DNA of 64,000 nt, from the NCBI GenBank assembly GCA_023391875.1, contig JAEWAB010000005.1, positions 161,308-225,307 of the forward strand, written 5' to 3'. Both the position numbers and the translations under genes were made by a program. The first letter of the stretch is position 1, and every line of letters starts with the position of its first letter. Below are positions 9,291 to 18,476 of the stretch, piece after piece. Under the pieces are notes generated by a model. The model saw only the letters and a list, made by a program, of their open reading frames with translations. It made no database searches and had not been told where the DNA came from. This stretch comes from Bacillota bacterium. Lineage in GTDB: Bacteria; Bacillota; Clostridia; Oscillospirales; Ruminococcaceae.

Positions 9291-9775
9291 TATTTCTTAA
9301 AATCATACTTCGCGCCGACAGAGGAGGGTTTTGCCGTGAAGTACAAGGTATCCACTACCCTGCGCTGGCCGGACATCCCTTTCAATTCCTCCACCATGCC
9401 GCTGCGCTCTTTCTCGGTTTTGGTGATCATTTTCTTATCGATGATAGCAATGTCTTTTAACAGGATATAAATCTGTTTTGCCAGTGCAAGAGCACCGCTA
9501 AAGCGTGTGTCCCGCAGGAAAACCTCCTGACCGCGCAAAGCCTGAGCCACCGCGGAGAGGGACGCGTCTTCGGTTACGGTAAGGCATCGCCTGATGCGCA
9601 TATCGGCGGCATTCACCTCATCGATGATATGGCGGCGCTCTTCCAAAAGCCCAAGCACCTGCCCAACCTCACAGTTGAGCAAGGAGACGGTAAGGGCATG
9701 ATAATCACGCATCTGATTGAGCTTAAAAGACAGATGCTCATTTAACTGCGCGATATCCTGGTCGCTAACTTTCAT
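9290..9775 (-). CDS. Putative flagellar chaperone (FliT/FlgN-like)
   Basis: A 161-residue, predominantly helical protein with no membrane segment or signal peptide. Pattern and position (third gene after fliD and fliS, the usual fliT site) suggest a cytoplasmic export chaperone of FliT or FlgN type that would guard FliD or hook-associated proteins. Visible features are long amphipathic helices, EERRHIIDEVNAADMRIRRCL in the middle, and a charged C-terminal region. The assignment is from context because sequence similarity in this group is low. GGAGTGATATAGTCC precedes the ATG, and fliS ends 45 bases upstream. Confidence 0.55.
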   Translation of the reverse strand: MKVSDQDIAQLNEHLSFKLNQMRDYHALTVSLLNCEVGQVLGLLEERRHIIDEVNAADMRIRRCLTVTEDASLSAVAQALRGQEVFLRDTRFSGALALAKQIYILLKDIAIIDKKMITKTEKERSGMVEELKGMSGQRRVVDTLYFTAKPSSVGAKYDFKK

Positions 9776-9820
9776 GGACTATATCACTCCATTAAACTGC
9801 TAAGCTAACAGTTCTATGCT

Positions 9821-10195
9821 TTAGTTTTTACGCGTTGATTTCTCGGCAGTGGAAAATGCCTCACGTAGCTCCTTTAAAAGGGGAATCACATCATTAACGG
9901 GCTGTGTATCCTTCTTGATATTGGCGGTTACAAGCTGGTTCTTGATGTAAGTATACAGCGGCGCAAGCTCGCCTGCAAGGCTGTAATTATTATCTAAAGA
10001 GGAGTTTAAATACGAAACAATGTCCTGCGCCTTTTTCAGCGACAGATTGGCCGCCTCAAAATCCTTATCGGTTAGATACTTAACGGCAAAGTTGCAGCGT
10101 TTAATCGCCTCATCATAAAGCTTAACAATCATTTCACCCGGAGTAAGCGTAATAATGGACTGTTGCTTGTATTGGTCATAGGCTGATGTGTACAT
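9821..10195 (-). CDS. fliS: Flagellin export chaperone FliS
   Basis: Cytoplasmic chaperone that holds flagellin before export and prevents early polymerisation. The 124-residue product starts MYTSAYDQYKQQSIITLTPGE, matching the family N-terminus (AYxxYxxxxVxTAxPxxLIxMLYDGAI), followed by the conserved KLYDEAIKRC and helices containing ANLSLKKAQDIVSYLNSSLD. The ATG at 10193-10195 was preferred over a start ten codons upstream because it matches other FliS proteins and follows GGGGAAACGAT. It sits between fliD and the putative chaperone gene, so the three should be cotranscribed from the sigma-D promoter ahead of fliD. Confidence 0.93.
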   Translation of the reverse strand: MYTSAYDQYKQQSIITLTPGEMIVKLYDEAIKRCNFAVKYLTDKDFEAANLSLKKAQDIVSYLNSSLDNNYSLAGELAPLYTYIKNQLVTANIKKDTQPVNDVIPLLKELREAFSTAEKSTRKN

Positions 10196-10292
10196 ATCGT
10201 TTCCCCGTTTCTTCGGCGAGTACATTGTTTACGCTGCGCCGCTAATCTCGCCTGAAAGGCGGCCGTTCAGTTCTGCTGCCGGAAGTTTATGC

Positions 10293-12845
10293 TTAACCGC
10301 CAAGCTGAGAGGTAAGCCAGCTGCTTTGGGCATTTAACTGGCTGAGGGCTGTCTCCATCGCCGAGAACTGCTTCCATAGCCGCGTTTCTTCCGCAGTCAG
10401 TTTATCCTTAAGCTCGGCGATCCTCTCGTCAAGATCGCTGAGCTGCTGAGCCTGATCACTGTCGGAATGCCCGGCAGTACCCGAAATTTCTACCAGCAAG
10501 CCGGTAGTAAGCACGCTGGGGCTACCGTACTTATCTATTGCGCCAGCGAATTTATCCGAAACACCCTCTTCCGGGTCGGTAAACAGACGGGTGACGCCTT
10601 CGTGGTCTTGGTTGAGCATCTCGCGGAACTTTTCCTCGTTAAGCCCAAGCTTCGCACCGTCGGTAATGCTTACGGTCATGGAGATACCGATGTCTTCCAG
10701 TGTATAGGGTGAGTTGGGCGATTTGGAAACCAGCACATCGTAGAAGTCGTTGAGCATTTCGTTGAGCAGCTGATCGTTTTTGACAATACCGCTCTTGGAC
10801 TTATCCTCCCACAGCTTAATCTGGCTTTCGGACATGTCCTTGCGCTGATCCTCGGTAAGGGGAGGATAGTCGGCATTGGTCTCTTCGTTGAGCTTGCCCT
10901 TTACCGCGGTGACGATTTTATTATACTCATCCACAAAGCTCTGGACTGTTTTAACGATCTCATCAAGGTTTTGGGTGGAGCTGATGGTAATGGGTGGTGT
11001 GGTATCGTTAGTATGGGTATAGGTATCGTTTAGCTGAAGGTTGATACCATTCACGTTAAAGGAGTTGGTATTGCGCTCAATCCTTGTGCCGTCGGCAAGG
11101 GTGATAACCGCATTTTGGCCCGCGGTTTCCTTAACGTTTTGAGTGGCATTGGGGCTGAAAGAAGAAACGCCCATAAAAGCTTTTGCAAGGCCACCGTCAT
11201 CGGAGAATGCAAGTGGGTGGTTGCTGCTACCGTCGGATTTTAAAGAAAGCTTGCCGTCGGCGAAGGTAGCTGTAATACCTGTAATATCCTTTTGATTGTT
11301 AATTTTCTCTAGCAGAACACTAATACTATCACCAGGGTCGTATGATATTGGTACCTGATTTACATCTTTAACACCAAGTGTTAAGGTTCCAGAACCCAGA
11401 CCCAGTAATGATAGTGTTGGATTTTCAGGCAGTGTATTAGAGGTACCTTTATCAAACTTTAGCGCATTAAGTAGTTCTGCGGCCTCACCCTCGTCATCTA
11501 CGGTATTGAGAGTAACTCTTTTATTATTTTTTATTTCAAGTTCGAAAGACACAGTTGTACTACCCGGATTAGTTTTAAACTGAACATCACTGTTGCCAAA
11601 GGCAGACTTTAATTGGCTGTTGAAGGAATCCACCATAGCCTGATACTGAACAGCAGGATCCTCTTCAGCTGGATCAATGGTAGGCATCTTGATGGTTTTA
11701 GTTACCCCGTTTACCGTTATGTCAAACGATTTATCCGAAAGCCCAGCCCAGCCCGACTGGGGAAGCATAAACTCGCCCTTCGCTACCATTCTGGTGGCAT
11801 AGGTAACCGGGCTTTCAATCTCATTCACCTCAGAGGTAGAAATACCGAACATGGCGCTGAGCAGGTTGCCCTTTAGCTGGGAAACAGTAATGTTGTTACC
11901 GGTACCCGAGGTGGTAGAGGTCATGGTGAACTTATCGTCTATATCAGAGTAGGCAATCTTCACCCCGGCCTCGCTGGAGTTGATGGTGTTGATCACCTTC
12001 ATCACCGAGTCGGAGCTTGAGAAGTTAAAATCTACGCCGTTTATGGTAAAGGCAAAAGAACCGCCCACAAGCGCGGTGGCGAACGAGGTATTGCCGAGAG
12101 TTTTGGCGATATCGACATGCGTGGACTGGCCAGATTTAAGGCCAATAGAAGCGAGCATATCCGCATCGCCCGAGATGGTTACCTTGCTGGTGCCGCTGCC
12201 TGCAATTTTAAATGTATCTTTAATACTATCACCGTTAGTGTCGGTATGAGTTATGGAAATTCTGGGAATAGGAGTTTCTTCAGTGCTTCCGGCAGCCATA
12301 CCAAATGCTTTGTTAAGTGCATCCTGTGGGTCATCACCAAAATCAATGGTTTTTGTGACACCGTCCAGAGTAACCATCATCTGTTTTCCATTTAACGCAT
12401 TTTCCCCACCCACACCAACAATACCGCCGGAAACCGCTGTACCGCTTTCCAGCGACTGCGCGACCGCAAGGTGGTCAATCGACTTAATATCCAACCTTTC
12501 ACCCGTGTTGGTGGTGCTGGAGGAGACGGTTACTGCGGAAGAGGAGGACGAAACAGCCCAAGTATTAAAAGCCGATGAACTGCTTAAATTGGTGGACGGG
12601 CTTGCCACATCAAAGAAGCTGTTCTTTAAGGTATTAATGCTGTTGATAAAATCCTGATAGGTGGACTGCTTCCACTGTATTCTTTGCTTCTGCTGGTAGG
12701 CGCTGTCGATCTTCGCCTGCGCGGTAGCGGTAAGCTTTTTAATAAGGTCATCGGTGTTGATACCTGAAACCAAACCGCCGATGCCGCTAAATTTTGATGT
12801 ATTACTTGAAACATTGGTGCCCAACCCGGCAACAGAACCGAACAT
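10293..12845 (-). CDS. fliD: Flagellar capping protein FliD (hook-associated protein 2)
   Basis: Forms the cap at the filament tip that guides flagellin polymerisation outside the cell. The N-terminus (GLVSGINTDDLIKKLTATAQAKIDSAYQQ) is the HAP2 N-terminal domain and the C-terminus (about 620-840, FVDEYNKIV and later INxQSSWLTSQLG-like) is the HAP2 C-terminal domain with terminal coiled coils. At 850 residues it is well above the usual 450-700; the extra length is Ser/Thr/Asn-rich beta sequence in the exposed middle. AGGGGGGCATCTAT precedes the ATG. A near-consensus sigma-D promoter lies upstream. Confidence 0.95.
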   Translation of the reverse strand: MFGSVAGLGTNVSSNTSKFSGIGGLVSGINTDDLIKKLTATAQAKIDSAYQQKQRIQWKQSTYQDFINSINTLKNSFFDVASPSTNLSSSSAFNTWAVSSSSSAVTVSSSTTNTGERLDIKSIDHLAVAQSLESGTAVSGGIVGVGGENALNGKQMMVTLDGVTKTIDFGDDPQDALNKAFGMAAGSTEETPIPRISITHTDTNGDSIKDTFKIAGSGTSKVTISGDADMLASIGLKSGQSTHVDIAKTLGNTSFATALVGGSFAFTINGVDFNFSSSDSVMKVINTINSSEAGVKIAYSDIDDKFTMTSTTSGTGNNITVSQLKGNLLSAMFGISTSEVNEIESPVTYATRMVAKGEFMLPQSGWAGLSDKSFDITVNGVTKTIKMPTIDPAEEDPAVQYQAMVDSFNSQLKSAFGNSDVQFKTNPGSTTVSFELEIKNNKRVTLNTVDDEGEAAELLNALKFDKGTSNTLPENPTLSLLGLGSGTLTLGVKDVNQVPISYDPGDSISVLLEKINNQKDITGITATFADGKLSLKSDGSSNHPLAFSDDGGLAKAFMGVSSFSPNATQNVKETAGQNAVITLADGTRIERNTNSFNVNGINLQLNDTYTHTNDTTPPITISSTQNLDEIVKTVQSFVDEYNKIVTAVKGKLNEETNADYPPLTEDQRKDMSESQIKLWEDKSKSGIVKNDQLLNEMLNDFYDVLVSKSPNSPYTLEDIGISMTVSITDGAKLGLNEEKFREMLNQDHEGVTRLFTDPEEGVSDKFAGAIDKYGSPSVLTTGLLVEISGTAGHSDSDQAQQLSDLDERIAELKDKLTAEETRLWKQFSAMETALSQLNAQSSWLTSQLGG

Positions 12846-12916
12846 ATAGATGCCCCCCTAATTGTTGATTAACTCCGATTGCGTAAATTTCTATACGTAT
12901 CCCTCTCTATTTTGTA

Positions 12917-12943
12917 ATATCGACAGCGAAGCAGAATTATTTA
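12917..12943 (-). promoter_or_regulatory. Sigma-D (sigma-28) promoter of fliD operon
   Basis: Minus strand TAAA (12940-12943), exactly 15 bases, GTCGATAT (12917-12924). The Bacillus consensus is TAAA-N15-GCCGATAT, so only one base differs. It lies about 70 bases before the fliD start. Confidence 0.85.
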
Positions 12944-13019
12944 GCATTTTAATGAAGAATTTTTACATGCTTTTAGTTACCTATTAAGTTATGCTTTATA
13001 TCAATAGCCCAGAAATACG

Positions 13020-13054
13020 CAAACGCCCTGCACGCGGCAGCGAGCAGGGCGTTT
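13020..13054 (-). terminator. Terminator-like hairpin after the M18 peptidase gene
   Basis: AACGCCCTGC and GCAGGGCGTT form a 10-bp stem just beyond the stop at 13069. On the minus strand only TTTGCG follows, so efficiency is uncertain. Confidence 0.55.
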
Positions 13055-13068
13055 ATAAGACTACTTCT

Positions 13069-14481
13069 TTACTGATTTATATTAAAGAACTCATAAAAGG
13101 CGCGGTAAGCGCTGTATACATCCAGCTTTGATACCACTTCCATCGGGGCGTGCATCGAAAGCACCGGCACGCCGACGTCGAGTACATCGACGTTTAAGCC
13201 CGCGATATACTTGGCAACGGTGCCGCCGCCGCCCAAATCCACCTTGCCGAGCTCCCCAATCTGCCACAGTACCTTATGGGTATCAAGCAGGCTGCGAACC
13301 TCGCCGAAAAACTCGGCGGAACAATCGGATGTACCCGATTTACCGCGTGAGCCGGTATATTTGGTAACTACCACACCGTTATTTAAGTATGCGCAGTTGC
13401 GCCTATCCAGCACGTCGGGGAAGGTGGGGTCAAACGCCGCGTTTACATCCGCCGAGAGGCATTTGGAGGCGGAGAGAACGATGCGCGCGTTTACGCCGTA
13501 AGGCTCCGCCAGATCGGCGATAAAATAGCGCAGATAGGAGGAATCGAGGCCGGTGTTACCCTCGCTGCCCGTCTCTTCTTTATCGGCAAGAACGGTAACG
13601 GTGGTGTAAAGGGGGCTTTCGCAGTGGGTAGCCGCCATCAGCGCCGTATAGGCACACACCCTGTCGTCGTGGCCATAGGCCGCAACCATGCCACGGTCAA
13701 AGCCTAAATCCTTCGCCCTGTAGGCGGGCACGGCCTCCAGCTCAGCGGAAAGGAAATCGGCTTCTACAATGCCGTATTTCTGGTTTAAAAGGTTCATGAT
13801 ATTCAGCTTAACGGCTTCGCTGGCCTTATCGTCCTTAAACGGCATACAGCCGATGAGGATGTTGAGCTCCTCACCCTTGATGCCCTGCCCGAGCGTGCGT
13901 TTGGACTGCTCGTCGGCAAGATGCGGCAAAAGATCGGTTACGCAGAAAACGGGATCGCCCTCGTCCTCGCCGATAGTAATCTCCGCCTTCGTGCCATCCG
14001 CCTTTATCACCACGCCGTGCAGCGCGAGGGGGATAGCCGTCCACTGGTACTTTTTAATACCGCCGTAGTAGTGCGTTTTAAACAGTGCGAGCTGGGCGTC
14101 CTCATACAGCGGGCGGGGCTTTAAATCCAGCCTCGGGCTGTCGATGTGGGCAGCTGCAATGCGCACGCCCTGCCCGACGGGCTTTGTGCCGATGGTCGCG
14201 AGGATGAGTGCTTTGCCGCGGTTGTTGTAATATACCTTATCCCCCGCGTTATATCGTTTGCCCGTCTCAAATTGCTGAAAGCCTTTCGCGCGCAGGATAC
14301 CGATTGCGGTATCCACCGCCTCGCGCTCGGTTTTAGCGCTGTCAAGAAAGCTCTTGTACCCTTCCGAGAAGGCAAACGCCTGTTCTATTTCTGCATCGCT
14401 TAATACAAGCCCGCCGTTTTTTTGCTCCGCTATCAGCTTCTCCTTGAGTTCCTCCGCTGCGCTTTTCGTCTTTTCGTCCAT
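13069..14481 (-). CDS. apeA: M18-family zinc aminopeptidase
   Basis: Cytoplasmic dinuclear-zinc aminopeptidase of family M18 (aspartyl aminopeptidase/aminopeptidase I type), releasing N-terminal residues from peptides. The 470-residue length is normal. Metal-binding and catalytic features visible: the first His in AAHIDSPRLDLKPRP, DKEETGSEG (Glu pair with the bridging ligand) and the C-terminal SMHAPMEVVSKLDVY with the last His. GGAGG stands seven bases before the second of two adjacent ATGs (14481). It is the last gene of the prfA-tsaC-coaE-transglycosylase run and may have its own promoter. No signal peptide is seen. Confidence 0.92.
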   Translation of the reverse strand: MDEKTKSAAEELKEKLIAEQKNGGLVLSDAEIEQAFAFSEGYKSFLDSAKTEREAVDTAIGILRAKGFQQFETGKRYNAGDKVYYNNRGKALILATIGTKPVGQGVRIAAAHIDSPRLDLKPRPLYEDAQLALFKTHYYGGIKKYQWTAIPLALHGVVIKADGTKAEITIGEDEGDPVFCVTDLLPHLADEQSKRTLGQGIKGEELNILIGCMPFKDDKASEAVKLNIMNLLNQKYGIVEADFLSAELEAVPAYRAKDLGFDRGMVAAYGHDDRVCAYTALMAATHCESPLYTTVTVLADKEETGSEGNTGLDSSYLRYFIADLAEPYGVNARIVLSASKCLSADVNAAFDPTFPDVLDRRNCAYLNNGVVVTKYTGSRGKSGTSDCSAEFFGEVRSLLDTHKVLWQIGELGKVDLGGGGTVAKYIAGLNVDVLDVGVPVLSMHAPMEVVSKLDVYSAYRAFYEFFNINQ

Positions 14482-14532
14482 CATAAAACCTCCAGTCAAC
14501 TTAGTATTCTATTGTCATATTGCTTGTTAAAG

Positions 14533-15093
14533 CTAATCGGTTTCACTATATATACTTATGGCCTTCTCGACCTTGCTGACATAGTGCGCCGTATCCCTAT
14601 ACGGTATTGTATCCAAATCGGTTCCGTTTAACGAGTATTCTTTGTCGACTAACCATTTTTTTACGATGTTTACCCCTGCGTGATAAGCGGCCAGCGTGTT
14701 TTTTACGTTGCCGAACTCCTCGTAAAGGTAGCCGAGCAGGTAGGTGCCGTAACGGATATTGGTTTCCGGGTTGTACATATCATCGAAGGTAACCTCATCG
14801 GGATCGTCCAGCCTGTACTTTACCCAGTCAAAGGTATCTTGGGTGAGCTGCATCAGGCCCCGCGCACCGATATTCGATTCCGCGTCGGGCGTAAAGCGGC
14901 TCTCGGTGTAGATAACCGCATACACCAGCGTGGATGAAACGTTATTCTCCTGCGCATACTTTTCCACCAGCTCGCTGTAGGCGTGCGGATAAAGCCGCTC
15001 CTTGAGAGGCTCCTTGATCAGCAGGCAGAGGATCACGGCCGCGAGCAATAGGGCGGCAACCGTCAATGACGCAGCCAGAATTCGTTTGTTCAT
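14533..15093 (-). CDS. Membrane-anchored lytic transglycosylase (SLT domain)
   Basis: Peptidoglycan-cleaving enzyme that cuts MurNAc-GlcNAc bonds with formation of 1,6-anhydro ends. One N-terminal membrane segment (about residues 5-26) anchors it outside. The SLT domain spans about 40-185: catalytic Glu64 in IYTESRF, then the family motifs SNIGARGLMQLTQDT, NPETNIRYGTYLLGYL and LAAYHAGVNIVKKW. Length (186) fits the small YjbJ/MltE-like group. The start at 15093 is the better of two Met codons, but its Shine-Dalgarno (GAAAGG) is distant, so the start is uncertain. It follows coaE with about 40 bases between. Confidence 0.9.
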   Translation of the reverse strand: MNKRILAASLTVAALLLAAVILCLLIKEPLKERLYPHAYSELVEKYAQENNVSSTLVYAVIYTESRFTPDAESNIGARGLMQLTQDTFDWVKYRLDDPDEVTFDDMYNPETNIRYGTYLLGYLYEEFGNVKNTLAAYHAGVNIVKKWLVDKEYSLNGTDLDTIPYRDTAHYVSKVEKAISIYSETD

Positions 15094-15133
15094 ATCGTTA
15101 ACCATGCCTTTCGGGCTGAATAAATCTACAGGG

Positions 15134-15736
15134 TTATGCGTCTGCAAGCGCCTGCAGCCAGCTTAACAGGTCGCTGTAATCCGGCTTCGGGTTTGCGTTG
15201 TCTACCACATAATCGGCGCGGCTGACATAAAACTCATCGCTCTGCTGCGAGGAGATGCGCTGCATTGCCTGCTCGTAGCTGATGTTATCCCTGCTCATGA
15301 TGCGCATCAAACGGGCGGTAAGCGGGGCAATCACCACCATAACCTTATCGCACAGCTTGTCGCAGCCGCTCTCAAACAGCGTGGGGGCATCCAGCACCAC
15401 CAGCTTATGCCCCTGCCGCGCACTGTCGGCAATAAGCAGGTTGATGTCTTTTATAATATAAGGATAGATGATGGCCTCCAACTGTTTAAGCCGTGTGTTA
15501 TCGGCAAAAACCAGCTGCCCGAGCGCGCGCCGGTTTAAGGTGCCGTCGGCGTTTAAAATATCTGTGCTAAACGCCTCGGCGATACGGCCAAGGCAGGGGC
15601 TGCCGGGCAATACCACCCTGCGGGCCGACAGGTCGGCGTCGATGATCTCATAACCGTTTTCGGCAAGCAGCTTGGATACAGTTGTTTTGCCCGCACCGGT
15701 CGGGCCGGTTAACCCGACAATCTTCTGTTTTACCAA
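15134..15736 (-). CDS. coaE: Dephospho-CoA kinase
   Basis: Last step of coenzyme A synthesis: ATP-dependent phosphorylation of dephospho-CoA at the 3' hydroxyl. The 201-residue product opens with KQKIVGLTGPTGAGKTT, the P-loop at about residues 8-15, followed by IIDADLSARRV and the LID region with RLMRIMSRDNISYEQAMQRI. I chose the TTG at 15734-15736, which has AAGGTGG eight bases ahead; a GTG at 15745 is possible but would overlap that site. The reading frame is open far upstream inside tsaC, which is only a shadow. The gene starts 17 bases after the tsaC stop, an operon arrangement. Confidence 0.92.
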   Translation of the reverse strand: MVKQKIVGLTGPTGAGKTTVSKLLAENGYEIIDADLSARRVVLPGSPCLGRIAEAFSTDILNADGTLNRRALGQLVFADNTRLKQLEAIIYPYIIKDINLLIADSARQGHKLVVLDAPTLFESGCDKLCDKVMVVIAPLTARLMRIMSRDNISYEQAMQRISSQQSDEFYVSRADYVVDNANPKPDYSDLLSWLQALADA

Positions 15737-15752
15737 GACGCTCACCACCTTA

Positions 15753-16781
15753 TCAGTCAAGCGAAATGATCTGAAACCCCGCCGCACGCAGCAGGCGGTT
15801 ATACACCGCAAGCCCCACGCCGTCCTTTCGGGGAGTACGCGCGTACACGGTTTTTGCCCCAAGACGGTCCAGTTCACGCAAAGAGTAGAACAGCCTATGC
15901 GCCTGAGAGGCATCGTCCCGCTCCGCGCCGTAGCTGACATAGGGTACGGTAAGCTTGGGGATATCCTCCTCAAAGCACAGTGCAAAGGCATCGGCATACT
16001 GGTTTACATAATTGCAGTATGTGTCGCTGTTTCCATCGAGTATAATCACATTCGCCTTGGGGGAATAATGTTTATACTTCATGCCGGGGGAACTCACCTT
16101 GCGGGTATCGTCCATTTTATGAAGTACGCCTTGATCGATGGTCACCCCGCCGATCACCTGTGCAAGCTGCTCGGCGGAAACCCCACCCGGGCGAAGCAGC
16201 GCGGGGGTATCTCCCACAAGCGAAACAACGGTGGATTCCACCCCCACGCTGCAGGAGCCGCCGTCAATTACAAGTGGGATTCGGCCGTTCATATCCTCCA
16301 GCACATGCTGCGCGCAGGTGGGGCTTGGGCTGCCCGAAAGGTTGGCCGAGGGCGCCGCAAGCGGAACACCCGCCGCCTTGATAATCGCCCGCGCCACCGG
16401 GTGGGAGGGCATGCGCACCGCCACAGTATCTAAGCCCGCCGACACCACCGTCGGCACCAGCGGCGAGCGCTTAAGGATGATGGTGAGCGGCCCCGGCCAA
16501 AAGGCCCGTGCAAGCAGCCTGGCTTTTTCGGGAACCTCCGTCACCAGCGGGGTAAGCTCCTCAAACTCCGCGATATGCACAATCAGCGGGTTATCCTGCG
16601 GGCGGCCCTTCGCGGCGAAGATAGCCGCTACGGCATCGGCGTCCAGCGCGTTTGCGGCAAGGCCGTAAACCGTTTCGGTGGGGATGGCCACCAGCCCGCC
16701 ATTTTTCAATATGTTCGCTGCCGCATTAACTGAATCTTCCTGCGGATTTATAGTGTCGACTATTAAGAGTTTTGTTTCCAT
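15753..16781 (-). CDS. tsaC: L-threonylcarbamoyladenylate synthase (Sua5/YwlC)
   Basis: Makes threonylcarbamoyl-AMP from threonine, bicarbonate and ATP for the t6A37 modification of ANN-decoding tRNAs. The 342 residues are the long Sua5 form: an N-terminal YrdC domain (LVAIPTETVYGLAANALD, KGRPQDNPLIVHI, PSANLSGSPSPT, the signature of the family) and a C-terminal Sua5 domain from about 210 (SPGMKYKHYSPKA linker, typical). The start has only AAAGAAGAAAACA ahead of ATG. It sits between prfA (27 bases) and coaE (17 bases), a common translation-related cluster in Firmicutes. Confidence 0.95.
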   Translation of the reverse strand: METKLLIVDTINPQEDSVNAAANILKNGGLVAIPTETVYGLAANALDADAVAAIFAAKGRPQDNPLIVHIAEFEELTPLVTEVPEKARLLARAFWPGPLTIILKRSPLVPTVVSAGLDTVAVRMPSHPVARAIIKAAGVPLAAPSANLSGSPSPTCAQHVLEDMNGRIPLVIDGGSCSVGVESTVVSLVGDTPALLRPGGVSAEQLAQVIGGVTIDQGVLHKMDDTRKVSSPGMKYKHYSPKANVIILDGNSDTYCNYVNQYADAFALCFEEDIPKLTVPYVSYGAERDDASQAHRLFYSLRELDRLGAKTVYARTPRKDGVGLAVYNRLLRAAGFQIISLD

Positions 16782-16807
16782 TGTTTTCTTCTTTGCTTTA
16801 GTATTAT

Positions 16808-17887
16808 TTACTCGTTGTCGCCCGAGGCCTTGAGCTTTTCGGCCTGGTCGTAGGTGATAAGGGCATCCACCAACTCGTCGATATCGCCGTTTAAGATGGA
16901 ATCGATGCGGTAGAGCGTAAGGCCGATACGGTGGTCGGTCACGCGGCCCTGCGGGTAGTTGTAGGTGCGGATGCGCTCGGAACGGTCGCCCGTGCCAACC
17001 TGCGACTTGCGCTCGGCGGCGATTTCATCGGTCTGCGCACGGCGTTTTGCCTCGAGTAACCGCGAGCGCAAAAGCTTCATCGCCTTATCCTTGTTTTTGT
17101 ACTGGCTGCGCTCGTCTTGACACTCCACCACAACGCCGGTGGGCAGGTGGGTAATGCGGATGGCGGACTCGGTTTTGTTTACGTGCTGGCCGCCCGCACC
17201 GCTTGCGCGGTAGGTATCTATCTGCAGATCGTTTTGGTTGATCTCAAGCTCAACCTCCTCGGCCTCGGGCAGCACCGCGACGGTAACGGTGGAGGTGTGT
17301 ATGCGCCCCTGCGTTTCGGTTTCGGGTACGCGCTGCACGCGGTGCACACCGCTCTCGTACTTATAGCGGGAGTAAGCGCCCTCGCCCTCTACGTTGATGC
17401 TTACCTCCTTAATGCCGCCAAGCTCGGTTTCGTTGATGTTTAAAATCTCCCACTTAAACCGTTTGCTCTCGGCATACATGGTATACATGCGCATCAGAGA
17501 GTTTGCAAAAAGCGCCGCTTCTTCCCCGCCCGCGCCGCCGCGTATCTCGATAATAACGTTTTTATCGTCGTTCGGGTCCTTGGGCAGCAGCAGTATCTTT
17601 AACTCTTCCGCGGCGGTTTCGGCCTTTGCCTTGCCCTCCGAGTACTGTTCGTCCACCATCGCGCGGAAGTCTTTGTCTAACCCCCCCGCGTCGAGCATCT
17701 CGCGCGCCTCGTCCATATCCGCCTTGGCCTTTTTATATTCTCTGTATTTTTCTATCATCGGGGTGAGGGATTTGTACTCCTTCATCAGCTCCCTGAAGAT
17801 CTCCTGATTATTCACCACGCTCGGGTCCATGAGCTTGTGGTTGATCTCCTCGTAGCGCTCCTCTACAAACTTCAGCTTATCAAGCAT
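16808..17887 (-). CDS. prfA: Peptide chain release factor 1
   Basis: Class I release factor recognising UAA and UAG and triggering peptidyl-tRNA hydrolysis. The 359-residue product shows the catalytic GGQ at 232-234 ([15 protein letters not shown]), whose Gln is normally methylated, and the domain-2 region containing [16 protein letters not shown], near the codon-recognition loop. Length is exactly that of the family. GGAGGATTCT precedes the ATG. No prmC methyltransferase gene is adjacent in this window. Upstream, about 80 bases away on the same strand, is the small DUF951 gene. Confidence 0.98.
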   Translation of the reverse strand: MLDKLKFVEERYEEINHKLMDPSVVNNQEIFRELMKEYKSLTPMIEKYREYKKAKADMDEAREMLDAGGLDKDFRAMVDEQYSEGKAKAETAAEELKILLLPKDPNDDKNVIIEIRGGAGGEEAALFANSLMRMYTMYAESKRFKWEILNINETELGGIKEVSINVEGEGAYSRYKYESGVHRVQRVPETETQGRIHTSTVTVAVLPEAEEVELEINQNDLQIDTYRASGAGGQHVNKTESAIRITHLPTGVVVECQDERSQYKNKDKAMKLLRSRLLEAKRRAQTDEIAAERKSQVGTGDRSERIRTYNYPQGRVTDHRIGLTLYRIDSILNGDIDELVDALITYDQAEKLKASGDNE

Positions 17888-17968
17888 AGAATCCTCCGTA
17901 AGTATTCATTGTTTTCAGTATCATGCCTTTGTGACCGCACCGTTTTAAGCCGCGTAACCGCGGCTAAG

Positions 17969-18157
17969 CTAGTGGCCGTCCTCGCGGATGATCTTCTTGA
18001 TGTTTTTTTCAATCTTTGCGCGCGGCACCAACACCTCATGCCCGCATTTTAAGCATCGGATGCGAAAGTCCATCCCCGCACGGGTAACCAAAAACCGCTT
18101 CTCGCCGCAGGGGTGATTTTTCTTCATTTCTAGGATGTCTCCCGGACGAACGTCCAC
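17969..18157 (-). CDS. DUF951 family small protein
   Basis: A 62-residue cytoplasmic protein of family DUF951, widespread in Firmicutes and of unknown function. The sequence is typical: VDVRPGDILEMKKNHPCG at the start, then RxGMDFRIRCLKCGHEVLVPR, with Cys residues (HPCG and CLKCG) that could bind a metal, and a basic C-terminus (EKNIKKIIRE). The GTG at 18155-18157 is chosen because GGAGG lies eight bases ahead and the family begins at this residue; a longer upstream frame has no such site. It heads the prfA cluster on the minus strand and diverges from the BlaI-M56 operon. Confidence 0.85.
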   Translation of the reverse strand: MDVRPGDILEMKKNHPCGEKRFLVTRAGMDFRIRCLKCGHEVLVPRAKIEKNIKKIIREDGH

Positions 18158-18334
18158 AGTCTGCACCTCCGCTTGAATGATATGCCTTAAATAATCATAT
18201 ACCAATGTATTATACCACTTTTGATATTGCCAAATCAAACGTTTTATTCCATAGAGGGCGGGCGCCTGTAACATGCAACTGTAATTTTAAAATATTAACG
18301 AACCATTAAATTTATCCATCTTTTCTCAAAACGA

Positions 18335-18363
18335 TTGACAGACTGTTTTACATGGTGTAGAAT
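18335..18363 (+). promoter_or_regulatory. Sigma-A promoter of the BlaI-M56 operon
   Basis: TTGACA (18335-18340), 17 bases, TAGAAT (18358-18363). Confidence 0.8.
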
Positions 18364-18383
18364 CTATATACTACATCATGTAG
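18349..18383 (+). promoter_or_regulatory. Two BlaI/MecI-type operators
   Basis: TACATGGTGTA (18349-18359) lies between the -35 and -10 boxes and CTACATCATGTAG (18371-18383) just downstream. Both contain the TACA-TGTA dyad bound by BlaI/MecI/CopY repressors, so the operon is most likely autorepressed. Confidence 0.75.
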
Positions 18384-18476
18384 AATTTAGCTTAACTTAT
18401 GGCATGTATGATACGGCAATTAACCTATTGGGGCCAGAGTAAGTGCCAATAAGACCTTAAGGAGATGGTCATAAAC

